Shown piece after piece: positions 24,325-33,150 of a stretch of DNA of 64,000 nucleotides (within the stretch, counting starts at the first letter, position 1; the number at the start of each line of letters is the position of its first letter). The stretch lies in NCBI GenBank assembly GCA_020632955.1, contig JACKEO010000001.1, forward strand, positions 456,001-520,000, given 5' to 3'. The stretch is from Alphaproteobacteria bacterium. Its GTDB lineage: Bacteria; Myxococcota_A; UBA796; GCA-2862545. The position numbers were made by a program, and so were the translations under genes. The notes beneath the pieces were generated by a model. The model did no database searches, had not been told where the DNA came from, and worked only from the letters and a program-made list of their open reading frames with translations.

Positions 24325-26253
24325 TCAGGGCGTGAGGCCCGCACCCACGATGGCCGTGCCGGACGGGTTCAGCACCACGTCGGCCCGGTTGATCTGGGTG
24401 GACGTGGTGTTGTGCGTGCCGTCGGGCGCCGCACCGCCACCGACCAGGAGGTCGGCGCCGACCTGGCCGTTGTTGTCGCTCACGAAGCAGCCGTCGATCA
24501 CGCGCACCGTCTCGGTGCCGAGCTCGGCCGACCCGACGATGTTCGAGTCGAAGATGTCGAGGTCGACCGTGATGTCCTTGGTGCGGACGCCCCGCTGGCC
24601 CGAGTTGCGGACGTCGGCGAAGCGCACGGTGGTGACGCCGCCGTTGGCGCTGGCGTTGATGCCGTGGGCCGTGGCGCCGTCGACCGCGACGTGGGTGATG
24701 TCGGCCACGCCCACCGCGATGCCGATGCCATCGGCCCCGTTCACCGAGACCTCCTCGATGGTGGACCCGGTGGCCGAGAGGAAGACCCGCACGCCGTAGC
24801 CACCGCAGCTGCTGAGCGTGGCGCCGTCGATGGTGATGAGGTCGCCGTCGGTGGACTCGATGCAGGCGGTGCCCGTGTTCGAGACCGTGACGTTGCTCGC
24901 GTCCATGTCGAAGCGCGCCAGGATGCCCTGGCCGCCAGCGCCGGTGACCGTGGAGTCGCTCACGGTGAGCATCGGTCCCGTGGTCTGGATGCCCTGCAGG
25001 CCGACGGTGTTCACGGTGACGTTCGTGGCGGTGAGGTTCCCCGCCGCACGCACGCCGAAGCCGGCCGCGTTCGTGATCGTGACGTTGTCGACCATCGTGT
25101 CGCCGACCACCGTCTGGGTGTCGACGGCGTTCGTGCCGATGTTCGTGAAGGTGGAGTTCGACAGGCTCAGGCTGCCCGAGGTCTCGATCACGAAGCCCGC
25201 GAAGCGCAGATCGGTGAAGTCGACGCCGGTGGCCACCACCCGCGCGTTCTGCAGACCGAGGCCGCGTCCGTAGAAGACGTCGCTGACATCGAGGTCGTCG
25301 ATGACCACGTCGTGGGCCGCCAGCGCGATGTCGCCGCCCTGGATCCCGAGCTCCACGTCGTGGACGTCGACCTCGTCGAAGGTGATCGTGGCGTCGGGGT
25401 TCGCCCGGTACGACATCGCCAGGTAGGCGTCGTGCAGCGTGGCACCGGTGAGCGTGACGTCGTCGAAGTCGCGGATGTCGAGCAGCGTGAGGTCGATGGC
25501 GTTGAAGCCGCCCACCGACAGCGGCCCGTACGAGACCGCCGCGTCCTGGCTGACGAGCAGCATGCCGACGGGCACGAGGATGCGGTCGTAGATCGCCGTG
25601 ACGTCGGTGAACGTGCCGATGGCATCCCCATGGGCGTAGACCGGCACGTTGTCGATCTCGACGTTCGTCAGCACCGAGGCCATCTGCAGGGTGGAGCTGC
25701 CGTCGGTGAAGAGGTTGAGGCCGTCGGTGCCGCGCGCGAAGGGCGTGCTGGTGAGCGTGACGGGCGTGCCCGAGACGCCATTGAGCGCGAGCGCGCCCTC
25801 GACGAACAGCCCGCTGTTCACGCCGAAGGTGAGCGTGACGCCGGCGTCGACCGACAGCGTGACCCCATCCGGCACGAACCACGGGTTGCAGATCGTGGTG
25901 TCGACCGAGATCGTGGTGTCGACGCTCACCGTGGTGACGCCGACGCAGTCGAGCAGCGGGCCCGCAGGACCCGTGGGACCGACCGCGCCCGTGTCGCCCG
26001 TGGCGCCGGTGGCACCCGTGTCGCCCGTGGCGCCGGTGGCACCCGTGTCGCCCGCAGGACCCGTGGCGCCCGTGGCACCCGCAGGGCCGGTGTCGCCCGC
26101 GGGACCCACGTCACCGGGGTCGCCCTTGGCGCCTTGCGGACCCGTGGCGCCGGCAGGACCGGCATCTCCCGGATCTCCCTGGGGGCCCTGGGGTCCCTCG
26201 GGGCCGGCGCAGGCCGCGAGAGCCGCGGCGAACAGCATGACAGATCCGCGCAT
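24325..26253 (-). CDS. Lipoprotein with collagen-like Gly-X-Y stalk and parallel beta-helix
   Basis: 642 aa; ATG 26253 has GGAGG 5 nt upstream. The signal peptide ends in ALAAC (lipid Cys 15). Residues 17-99 are about 27 uninterrupted Gly-X-Y triplets rich in GPA, GDT and GAT. The remainder is Thr/Val/Asp-rich with repeating short strands (TLTGATLHDAYL, ITFDEVDVHDVELGI, TATNVTVNTVGLQGI), as expected of a right-handed parallel beta-helix. Bacterial collagen-like proteins form triple helices, so a trimeric surface spike with beta-helical heads is likely (inference). The gene flanks the polysaccharide locus and could bind the polymer. Confidence 0.75.
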   Translation of the reverse strand: MRGSVMLFAAALAACAGPEGPQGPQGDPGDAGPAGATGPQGAKGDPGDVGPAGDTGPAGATGATGPAGDTGATGATGDTGATGATGDTGAVGPTGPAGPLLDCVGVTTVSVDTTISVDTTICNPWFVPDGVTLSVDAGVTLTFGVNSGLFVEGALALNGVSGTPVTLTSTPFARGTDGLNLFTDGSSTLQMASVLTNVEIDNVPVYAHGDAIGTFTDVTAIYDRILVPVGMLLVSQDAAVSYGPLSVGGFNAIDLTLLDIRDFDDVTLTGATLHDAYLAMSYRANPDATITFDEVDVHDVELGIQGGDIALAAHDVVIDDLDVSDVFYGRGLGLQNARVVATGVDFTDLRFAGFVIETSGSLSLSNSTFTNIGTNAVDTQTVVGDTMVDNVTITNAAGFGVRAAGNLTATNVTVNTVGLQGIQTTGPMLTVSDSTVTGAGGQGILARFDMDASNVTVSNTGTACIESTDGDLITIDGATLSSCGGYGVRVFLSATGSTIEEVSVNGADGIGIAVGVADITHVAVDGATAHGINASANGGVTTVRFADVRNSGQRGVRTKDITVDLDIFDSNIVGSAELGTETVRVIDGCFVSDNNGQVGADLLVGGGAAPDGTHNTTSTQINRADVVLNPSGTAIVGAGLTP

Positions 26254-26364
26254 GTGTACCTCCGGAGGGACGGACGAGAACTCCCCCGCTGGAGGATAGC
26301 CGGCCTGCGCGACCCCTGGCAATGCGGGTCCGGGAACGAGCACATCCCCCGCGCGACGGTCCCG

Positions 26365-27324
26365 TCACGTTCCCGCGGCGGAGGGATCCCACGCATCGGC
26401 GCCGCCGGCGCGGTACCACGCCACGGTCCTGCGGATGCCCTCCTGGAACGACACCGACGGCGCGAAGCCCAGCAGCGCGCGCGCGCGATCCAGGTCCGCC
26501 TGGGAGAAGGGCTGGTCACCGGGGCGCGGCGGCACGTGGCGGGGCGGCACGTACGCGCCCACCGCGTCGGCGATCGCCCGGTGCAGCTCCAGCACCGTGA
26601 TGATCCCGCCCGTGGCGATGTTCACCGCCCCCTTCAGGCGCGTGGCGTCGGCGTCCACCGCCATCATGTTGGCCCGCACCACGTTCTCGACGAAGGTGAA
26701 GTCGCGGGTCTGGGAGCCGTCCCCGAAGATCGTGGCCGCTTCGCCCCGCAGCGCGGCGCGCACCCACAGGGGCACCACCGCCGCGTACGGGTTCGCGGGA
26801 TCCTGTCGCGGACCGAAGACGTTGAAGTAGCGCAGGCCCAGCGACGGCAGGCCGAAGGCGGCGCTGAAGCCGGCGCAGAGATCCTCCATCGCGGCCTTGG
26901 TGCCCGCGTACATGCTCACCGGGCTGGGGAGGAGGTCCTCCTGCCGGGGAAGGACGGGGTTGTCGCCGTAGATGCTCGAGGAGCTGGCGTACACGAACCG
27001 CCCCACCCGCGCGTCACGCGCCGCGATGAGCAGGTTGTAGGTGCCCACGAGATTGACCTCGAAGGCGCCCTTCGGATCCTTGAGGCTGCGAGGGATCGAG
27101 TTGCGTGCCGCCTCGTGCAGCACCACGTCGACCCCCTCCATCAGCCGCGTGACCAGCGGGACGTCGCGGATGTCGCCCACCACCAGCTCCGCGTCGGGGT
27201 GCACGCTCTCGGGGTGGCCGCTGGACAGGTCGTCGATCACGCGGACCTTCGCGCCGCGTGCGAGGAGGGCGTCGACGAGGTGGGACCCGATGAAGCCGGC
27301 GCCGCCGGTGACCAGTGCCTGCAC
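26365..27324 (-). CDS. NAD-dependent sugar epimerase/dehydratase (extended SDR)
   Basis: 319 aa from GTG 27324 with GGGAGG 7 nt upstream. GGAGFIGSHL at the N-terminus binds NAD(P). The catalytic Ser/Tyr/Lys set is visible as YASSSSIYG and YAGTKAAME (Tyr-x3-Lys). Substrate-binding RYFNVFGPRQDP and the GDGSQTRDFTFVENVV block are typical of UDP-glucose/UDP-GlcNAc 4-epimerases and relatives. It probably supplies an activated hexose or hexosamine for the adjacent polysaccharide genes. It is divergent from the polymerase-like gene 129 bp away. Confidence 0.85.
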   Translation of the reverse strand: MQALVTGGAGFIGSHLVDALLARGAKVRVIDDLSSGHPESVHPDAELVVGDIRDVPLVTRLMEGVDVVLHEAARNSIPRSLKDPKGAFEVNLVGTYNLLIAARDARVGRFVYASSSSIYGDNPVLPRQEDLLPSPVSMYAGTKAAMEDLCAGFSAAFGLPSLGLRYFNVFGPRQDPANPYAAVVPLWVRAALRGEAATIFGDGSQTRDFTFVENVVRANMMAVDADATRLKGAVNIATGGIITVLELHRAIADAVGAYVPPRHVPPRPGDQPFSQADLDRARALLGFAPSVSFQEGIRRTVAWYRAGGADAWDPSAAGT

Positions 27325-27453
27325 TGCCCTGCCTCCCTGCTCCCGAGGCAGGAGCGTGGCCGCGCCCCTATCCCCTCGCGGCCCTCGGGGCGGCCCGGCC
27401 GAGGCGGTGCCGGATCCCGGCGTGGACGCTAGGACCGCGAGACCCGAGGGCGC

Positions 27454-28614
27454 ATGACGACGGCCTACGCCTCCCAGCGCGAGCTTCCCGTGGTCCTGTG
27501 GACCCTCGGCGTGCTGTCGTCGCCCTTCCTCGTGTTCCGCTCGGGCCTGCCCCAGCCGTCGGACTTCCTGCTGCTCGGCGCGATGCTGTCGCTGGCGGTG
27601 TACAACCGCGGCCGCTTCGTGTGGCCCAAGGAGTCCGCCGGCTTCGTGGGGTTTCTCAGTGCCTTCGCGCTGTACCTGGGCATGGTGGGGCTCACCTGGT
27701 CGGCCCTCACCCAGAACGTCAAGCCGGCCATCGGCACCGTCTTCCACCTGTACAACGGCTTCATCGCGCTGGGCGTGATGGCCATGTTCCAGCGCTACGG
27801 ACCGCGCCTCGTCTGGGTGCTCACCACGATGCCCGCGGTGGCGCTCGTGCTGGAGCTGGTGCTGGGCATGCTCTTCTACCGGCACACCTCGGTGCGGGCG
27901 TCGCTCACCTTCCACAACCCCAACTCGCTCGCGCACTTCGCGGTGGTGAGCTGCGCGACCTACTTCGCCGTGCCGACCTCGATGAAGCGCCCGCTCTGGC
28001 AGGAGCTGGGCGTGCTGCTCGTGGCCTTCCAGCTCACGGTGCTGTCGGCCTCCCGCGGCGGCATGCTCGCCCTCGTGCCGCTCGCCATCCAGGTGGGCAT
28101 GCGCGACCAGCGCTCCCGCACCGCCCTGCTCGTGGCCGGCGGCGTCGGCGTGCTCGGCGCCACCTACCTCGCCCCGGACCTGCTGGAGCCCGCGCTGCGG
28201 CGCCTCGGCAACCTCGAGGGCGGCCGCGGCTACTCACGCATCCTGGAGCATCCCTGGCTGCTCGTCTTCGGGGCCGGCGAGGGGCGCTCGAACGAGTTCC
28301 GCGGGGCGTACGCAGGCCACGAGATCCACTCCCTGCCCGGCACGATCTTCTTCAGCTACGGCATCGTCGGCAGCGTGCTCTTCATGGGGATGCTGTGGCA
28401 GCTCGTCCTGTTGGGGAGGTCGTCCCTGGTGCTGGCCCTCGCCGCCCCGATGGCCTTCGGGCTCACCCACAACATCATCCGCCAGACCGACTTCTGGGTG
28501 CTCATCTCCCTGTTGATGATGCGGGCGGTGGCCTCGGATCGGCAGCGCCGGCGCGGCACGACGACCGTCACGGCCCCCCTGCAGCCCACACCGGCAGAGG
28601 CCGGGGCGGGCTAG
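27454..28614 (+). CDS. O-antigen polymerase/ligase-like membrane protein (Wzy/WaaL type)
   Basis: 386 aa with about ten hydrophobic segments. FHNPNSLAHFAVV, LSASRGGMLAL and the large periplasmic-type loop around GYSRILEHPWLLVFGAGEGR followed by HEIHSLPGT have the order of O-antigen ligase domains (SR-G, G-G-G and H-x-H/HN motifs). Such inner-membrane proteins polymerise undecaprenyl-linked repeat units or ligate them to an acceptor. The TAG stop at 28612-28614 overlaps the TAG of the convergent cupin gene within the palindrome CTAG. Confidence 0.75.
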   Translation: MTTAYASQRELPVVLWTLGVLSSPFLVFRSGLPQPSDFLLLGAMLSLAVYNRGRFVWPKESAGFVGFLSAFALYLGMVGLTWSALTQNVKPAIGTVFHLYNGFIALGVMAMFQRYGPRLVWVLTTMPAVALVLELVLGMLFYRHTSVRASLTFHNPNSLAHFAVVSCATYFAVPTSMKRPLWQELGVLLVAFQLTVLSASRGGMLALVPLAIQVGMRDQRSRTALLVAGGVGVLGATYLAPDLLEPALRRLGNLEGGRGYSRILEHPWLLVFGAGEGRSNEFRGAYAGHEIHSLPGTIFFSYGIVGSVLFMGMLWQLVLLGRSSLVLALAAPMAFGLTHNIIRQTDFWVLISLLMMRAVASDRQRRRGTTTVTAPLQPTPAEAGAG

Positions 28615-29075
28615 CCGGCCACCCGTGCGTCCGAGACGAGACGGACGACGACGGCCTCGGCATCCGCCACCCACGCGCCGCCGAGCCCGGGCGGCAGGTA
28701 GAGCGCGTCGCCCGGCGCCAGCCGTGCGAGGCCACCCGCCTCGACCTCGACGCCCCCCGCGAGGCAGACGAGCACGTCGTGACCTGCGGGCGGGAGCGCG
28801 CCCCGCCCGGGTCCCGCGTGCACCAGGGCGGGACGTGCCCGCTCGTGCATCAGCGTCCAGGGCACGGCCGCCGGCGTCGCGACGTCACCGGCCCGGCCGG
28901 CGGCCACCTCCGTCAGCGGCCGGAACCCGTCGGTGGCGCCCAGGCCCGCGGCGGTCCACGCCAGCGCGGGCCAGCCGTCGGCCGCTCCCTCCAGCACCAC
29001 CGGCAGGCCCGGCAGCAGGTGGTCGCGGAGGAAGTCCAGGCCCTCGAGGTCGCGTCGGCGGATCACGCGGCTCAT
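28611..29075 (-). CDS. Small cupin-fold protein (cupin_8/JmjC-like N-terminus)
   Basis: 154 aa; ATG 29075 overlaps the glycosyltransferase stop by 4 bp, so it is translationally coupled. The start (IRRRDLEGLDFLRDHLLPGLPVVLEGAADGWPAL) resembles the opening of cupin_8/JmjC-like oxygenases. The end (VCLAGGVEVEAGGLARLAPGDALYLPPG) resembles a cupin barrel. The usual HxD/E...H iron triad is not evident, and the protein is much shorter than the ~280 aa of JmjC-like hydroxylases, so it may be a non-enzymatic sugar-binding cupin or a reduced relic. Confidence 0.55.
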   Translation of the reverse strand: MSRVIRRRDLEGLDFLRDHLLPGLPVVLEGAADGWPALAWTAAGLGATDGFRPLTEVAAGRAGDVATPAAVPWTLMHERARPALVHAGPGRGALPPAGHDVLVCLAGGVEVEAGGLARLAPGDALYLPPGLGGAWVADAEAVVVRLVSDARVAG

Positions 29076-30199
29076 GCGAGCCCCATCGCCGCGAGCATGG
29101 TCGCCGCCACGCGCGGTGCGGCGTAGCGGGCGAGGCACCGCGCGTGCGCCGCCTCCCCCATCCGCACCACCCGGGCAGGATCGTCGAGCACCGCACCCAG
29201 GGCGGCGGCCAGCGCCCCCGGATCGTCCGGACGCACGATCAGCCCCTCCACGCCGTGCCGGATCGTCTGGCGACAGCCGGGCACGTCGGTGGTGACGATG
29301 GCCCGCCCCATCGACATCGCCTCGAGCACGGCCAGCGGCGTGCCCTCCCGACGCGAGGGGTGGACCAGCACGCTCGCCGCCGCGAGGTGGGGGCGCACGT
29401 CGCTCGCCTCGCCGTCGTGGACCACGTCGCCGTCCGCCGTCCAGGCGGCGAGCTCCTCCTCGGTGACCGCCGAGGGGTGCCCCGGGTCGAAGCGCCCCAG
29501 CAGGTGGAGCTCCGCACCCGGCGCGCGGTGCCGCACCGAGCGCCACGCCTCCACCAGCTCCGGCAGGCCCTTCGACCTGAGCAGGCGGCCCATCCAGAGG
29601 AGGCGCGGGGGCCCCTTCGGCAGCGGCACCCGCGCGAAGTGCTGCATGTCCACGCCGCTGCCGTGCACCACCGACACGCCGTCGAGCGAGCGCAGCACGC
29701 CGAGCTCGAGGAAGAGCAGCACGTCGTCGGCGTTCTGGAAGATCACCCCCTCCGACGCCGCCACGCCCAGGCGGTACAGCACGCGCGCCACCTGGCGGAC
29801 CGCGGCGTCGCGCACCGAGCCGGCCTCCGAGAACACGTCGCCCACGCCCGTGACGAGCGCGAAGCGATGCGGGACGCCGGCCGCCGCCGCCGCCAGCGTG
29901 CCGTACACGTTCGGCTTGATGTTGGAGTGGAGGACCACGTCGGGACGCAGCCGCCGGTAGAGGCGCAGGAAGGCCGCGAACACCTCGGCGTCCTTCCGCA
30001 GGCCGGTGCCGTGGCGCTCGATGCCGAGGGGCTCGAAGGCCACGCCCAGGGCGGCGAGGGCGTCGATGCTCGCCTGCCCGCCCCGCGCGGGGTCCCCGAC
30101 CGCGATCACCTCGTGGCCTGCCTGCGCCAACGCACGGACCACGGCCCCGCGCTGGCGTTCGACCGCACGCACGGTGCCCGCGACGACGACGACCCTCAT
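29072..30199 (-). CDS. GT4 glycosyltransferase (PglA-like)
   Basis: 375 aa; ATG 30199 overlaps the aminotransferase stop by 4 bp. The N-terminal half has HSNIKPNVYG and LVTGVGDVFSE, and the C-terminal donor half has LLWMGRLLRSKGLPELVEAW and REGTPLAVLEAMSMGRAIVTTD. This pattern is close to PglA/TuaC-type enzymes that add the second sugar to an undecaprenyl-pyrophosphate-linked bacillosamine-type residue. The initiating transferase, aminotransferase and dehydratase nearby fit that model. Exact donor unknown. Confidence 0.8.
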   Translation of the reverse strand: MRVVVVAGTVRAVERQRGAVVRALAQAGHEVIAVGDPARGGQASIDALAALGVAFEPLGIERHGTGLRKDAEVFAAFLRLYRRLRPDVVLHSNIKPNVYGTLAAAAAGVPHRFALVTGVGDVFSEAGSVRDAAVRQVARVLYRLGVAASEGVIFQNADDVLLFLELGVLRSLDGVSVVHGSGVDMQHFARVPLPKGPPRLLWMGRLLRSKGLPELVEAWRSVRHRAPGAELHLLGRFDPGHPSAVTEEELAAWTADGDVVHDGEASDVRPHLAAASVLVHPSRREGTPLAVLEAMSMGRAIVTTDVPGCRQTIRHGVEGLIVRPDDPGALAAALGAVLDDPARVVRMGEAAHARCLARYAAPRVAATMLAAMGLA

Positions 30200-31332
30200 G
30201 CCCCCCGCAGCCCCGGCGTCGACAGCACGGCGTCCACGACGCGCGCGCGGTCGACCTCGGTGAGGCTGCTGCCGCTCGGCAGGCAGAGCCCCACCTCGAA
30301 GGCCGCGTCGGACACCCCGCCGAGGAAGGCCCGTGCGTCGCGGAAGACCGGCTGCTGGTGCATGGGCTTCCACACGGGACGCGCCTCGATGTCGAGGCCG
30401 GCGAGGTGCAGGCGCACGGCCTCGCGGTCGACCCCGAGCCGCACCGGATCGAGCGTGATGCACGTGAGCCACGCGTTGGGGACGGTGCCGGGCAGCGCCT
30501 GCATGACCTCGAGGCCCTCCACCGTGCCCAGCGTGGCGGTGTAGTGGGCGTGGTGCTCCTGGCGCGTGGCGATCTTGGCGTGGAGCCGCTCCAGCTGGCC
30601 CCGGCCCACCGCCGCGAGCAGGTTCGACAGGCGGTAGTTGTAGCCCACGTGCTCGTGCTCGTAGTGGGGCGCCGGCTCGCGGGCCTGGCTGCCCAGGAAG
30701 CGCGCCCGCGCCGCCAGCTCGGAGTCGGCGGCCACCAGGGCCCCTCCGCCGGACGTGGTGATGATCTTGTTGCCGTTGAAGGACAGCGCCGCGAAGGCGC
30801 CGAAGGACCCGGCCAGCCTGCCGCCGCGCGTGGACCCCAGCGCCTCGGCCGCGTCCTCGATCACCACCGCGCCGGCCGCCGCCGCGCGCGCCTCGATCGC
30901 GGGGTGGTCGCAGACCTGACCGTACAGGTCGACGGGCAGCACCGCACGGGCCGGGCGGCCGGTGGCGGCGCACCACGCCAGCGCCTCCTCCAGCAGGTCC
31001 ACGTCCATGGTCCACCCGACCGGCTCGGCGTCGACGAGGACGGGCTCCGCGCCCACGTAGCGGATCGCGTTGACCGTGGCGGCGAAGGTGAAGGTGCTCG
31101 TGACGACCCGGTCGCCCGGCTGCACGCCCGCGAGGATCAGCGCGAGGTGCAGCGCCGCCGTGCCGCTCGACAGGGCGGCCACCGCCCTGCCCTCCACCCA
31201 CGCGCCGAGCTCCGCCTCGAAGGCGTCGACGTGGGGACCGAGGGGGGCGATCCAGTTGCTGTCGAAGGCGTCGAGCAGGAGCGCCCGCTCCCGGCCGTCG
31301 AGGTGGGGAGGAGACAACCAGATGCGACTCAC
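30196..31332 (-). CDS. DegT/DnrJ/EryC1-family PLP sugar aminotransferase (PglE-like)
   Basis: 378 aa from a GTG that overlaps the sulfotransferase stop by 4 bp. PLP-binding Lys is at about 189 in SFNGNKIITTSGGG; ALSSGTAALHLAL and VIEDAAEALGS are also typical. The IWLSPPHLDGRE start and the GGNKI-like block are typical of enzymes that aminate UDP-4-keto-6-deoxy-GlcNAc (PglE/PseC class). The CapD/PglF-like dehydratase at 37634-39601 would supply that keto sugar, giving a UDP-4-amino-4,6-dideoxy hexosamine. Confidence 0.85.
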   Translation of the reverse strand: MSRIWLSPPHLDGRERALLLDAFDSNWIAPLGPHVDAFEAELGAWVEGRAVAALSSGTAALHLALILAGVQPGDRVVTSTFTFAATVNAIRYVGAEPVLVDAEPVGWTMDVDLLEEALAWCAATGRPARAVLPVDLYGQVCDHPAIEARAAAAGAVVIEDAAEALGSTRGGRLAGSFGAFAALSFNGNKIITTSGGGALVAADSELAARARFLGSQAREPAPHYEHEHVGYNYRLSNLLAAVGRGQLERLHAKIATRQEHHAHYTATLGTVEGLEVMQALPGTVPNAWLTCITLDPVRLGVDREAVRLHLAGLDIEARPVWKPMHQQPVFRDARAFLGGVSDAAFEVGLCLPSGSSLTEVDRARVVDAVLSTPGLRGA

Positions 31333-32333
31333 CGGACCTCCGCGAGGAGCTGTTCCACCGCCGCCTGCACCGCCGCGCGCTGCCCGGGCCGCGCCTCGCT
31401 CGCCCGCTGGGCCCGCAGCGCCGGGAGCGGATGCGCCGTGCGCGCCACCTCCGCGCCCCGGTCGCGGAGCACTGCCTGCACCCCTGCCAGGAAGCTCTCG
31501 GGGTCGGCGCAGATCTCCTCGTACGTGACATCGAGGCAGCCCACGTGGCCGGCGCGGGCGAAGGAGGCCCGGTAGGCGTCGAGCACGTGCACCACCTGGC
31601 TGGCCGCCTGGAGCTCCACCGGCGCGTCCACGTAGGCCTCGCCGGCCCGCGCGCGCAGGCCCGACCAGACCTCCTCGCCCCCCGAGTACTCCCGCCGCAG
31701 CTTGAGCACCGACAGGGCGTTGTCGACGGGCTCCCGCGACACGAGCACGAACACTGTGCGCGGCAGCACGCGCTGCACCTGCTGCACGTAGAAGCCGAGC
31801 ATCATGGACTTGAAGACCACGGGAGCGCCGGCCGCCACGGTCATGTGCGTGAGCACTGTGCGGATGCGCTGCCAGTCGATGGGCGTGGCGTCGGGGTCGG
31901 CGGGCTCGTGCAGGTGGGCGTTCCCGAGGATGCGCGACCAGAAGTACCCGAACTCGTGGGGCTCGTGCAGCGCGTCGGTGCGACCGAAGTTCGAGGCGTA
32001 GCTCGAGGGGAAGCTGCGCCCGAGGAGCTTCTGGGAGAGCCGGAGCCCGTGCACGGGCGCCGCCCAGAAGGCCGCCGCGAGGTTGGTGATGCGCGCCAGC
32101 TCGAGGTTGGCCGTGAGCAGCTGGGTGACCAACGTGGTGCCCGAGCGCGGCGGACCGATCACGTGCACAGTGGGGAAGGGCTCCCCCACGTCGCCGTGGT
32201 CGGCGTACCAGGCCTCCTCGACCGGCGCGAGCACCGCGTTGAGGTGCTCGAGGAAGCGCTCCTCCTCGGGGTCCTTCACGAAGGCCGGGGCCAGCGGCTG
32301 GTCGACACGGTCGGGACGCACGGGCGGGCTCAC
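31329..32333 (-). CDS. Sulfotransferase family protein (PAPS-dependent)
   Basis: 334 aa from a GTG overlapping the sugar transferase stop by 4 bp. The 5'-phosphosulfate loop is VIGPPRSGTTLVTQLL. The 3'-phosphate region is likely VLVSREPVDNALSVLKLRREY, where Arg and Ser residues align with family positions, and LDVTYEEICADPES is the usual downstream block. The enzyme would transfer sulfate from PAPS to a sugar hydroxyl. Its position inside the core operon, between the initiating transferase and the aminotransferase, implies that sulfation is part of repeat-unit synthesis (inference). Confidence 0.8.
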   Translation of the reverse strand: MSPPVRPDRVDQPLAPAFVKDPEEERFLEHLNAVLAPVEEAWYADHGDVGEPFPTVHVIGPPRSGTTLVTQLLTANLELARITNLAAAFWAAPVHGLRLSQKLLGRSFPSSYASNFGRTDALHEPHEFGYFWSRILGNAHLHEPADPDATPIDWQRIRTVLTHMTVAAGAPVVFKSMMLGFYVQQVQRVLPRTVFVLVSREPVDNALSVLKLRREYSGGEEVWSGLRARAGEAYVDAPVELQAASQVVHVLDAYRASFARAGHVGCLDVTYEEICADPESFLAGVQAVLRDRGAEVARTAHPLPALRAQRASEARPGQRAAVQAAVEQLLAEVR

Positions 32334-33055
32334 GGGTCCTCCCACCCGCCCACCGGGGCCAGATCGTCCACCTGCTCCGGGTTGCGGTCGTCGACCATGC
32401 CCTCCCGGCGCACCACCACGCCCACGGTGCGGAGCAGGATGCGCAGGTCGCCGACGAGGCTGAAGTCGTCGATGTAGGCGTTGTCGAGCGCGATGCGGCG
32501 GGACCACGAGAGCTGGTTGCGACCGCTGATCTGCGCGAGGCCGGTGAGCCCCGGCTTCATCCGGAACCGACGCATCTGCGCGTCGGTGTAGCGCTGCAGG
32601 TGGATGATCACCGGCGGGCGGGGACCCACGAAGCTCATCTCGCCGCGCGCGATGTTCACGAGCTGCGGGAGCTCGTCGAGGCTGGTGCGGCGCAGCCAGC
32701 GCCCCACGCGGGTGATGCGGTGACGCGTGGGACGGCCGCGCGCGTCGACGAAGCGGTCGGCGTCCACGAGCATCGTGCGGAACTTGAGCACGTGGAAGGG
32801 ACGCGCGCCCAGGCCCGGGCGCTCCTGCAGGAAGAGCGCGGGGCCCCCGTCCTCGAGGCGGATGGCCAGCGCGATGGCGCCGAGCAACGGGGCCGTGGCG
32901 GCCACCGCGACGGTGCCGAGCGCCCGATCGAGGGCGTACTTCGTGCGCACCTGCCAGTCGTCCCGGAGGGTGCCGACGGCCTCCCGCGCCTCGGCGAGGC
33001 TGCGACGCCGACCGGGCTCGCCCTCCGCTGCGGTCAGCACGCCTTCGGACTCCAC
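32330..33055 (-). CDS. Initiating sugar phosphotransferase (PglC/WcaJ C-terminal type)
   Basis: 241 aa from GTG 33055, the first gene of a five-gene minus-strand operon. One hydrophobic re-entrant segment near 45-65 (LGTVAVAATAPLLGAIALAI) precedes the bacterial sugar transferase domain: LFLQERPG, HVLKFRTM, RRTSLDELPQLVNIARGEMSFVGPRP and KPGLTGLAQISGRNQLSW. The Asp-Glu in SLDELPQL is the known catalytic dyad. It transfers a sugar-1-phosphate to undecaprenyl phosphate. It lacks the multi-spanning N-terminal part of WbaP/WcaJ, so it is a monotopic small PGT. Divergent from the wzc-like gene. Confidence 0.9.
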   Translation of the reverse strand: MESEGVLTAAEGEPGRRRSLAEAREAVGTLRDDWQVRTKYALDRALGTVAVAATAPLLGAIALAIRLEDGGPALFLQERPGLGARPFHVLKFRTMLVDADRFVDARGRPTRHRITRVGRWLRRTSLDELPQLVNIARGEMSFVGPRPPVIIHLQRYTDAQMRRFRMKPGLTGLAQISGRNQLSWSRRIALDNAYIDDFSLVGDLRILLRTVGVVVRREGMVDDRNPEQVDDLAPVGGWEDP

Positions 33056-33150
33056 GATCCCCGTCTCCCGGCCGTGGCCGCCACCTCGTGTCCGACCACC
33101 CCTGGTGTTACTACCCTCCGTCGGCCGTGGACGCCCGGCACGGAGGAGCG

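Noticed and set aside
31329..32507. Longer start of the first sulfotransferase beyond 32333
   Set aside because: The extra residues overlap the sugar transferase gene and are Arg/Pro/Gly-rich. The GTGA overlap start fits the spacing used throughout the operon.
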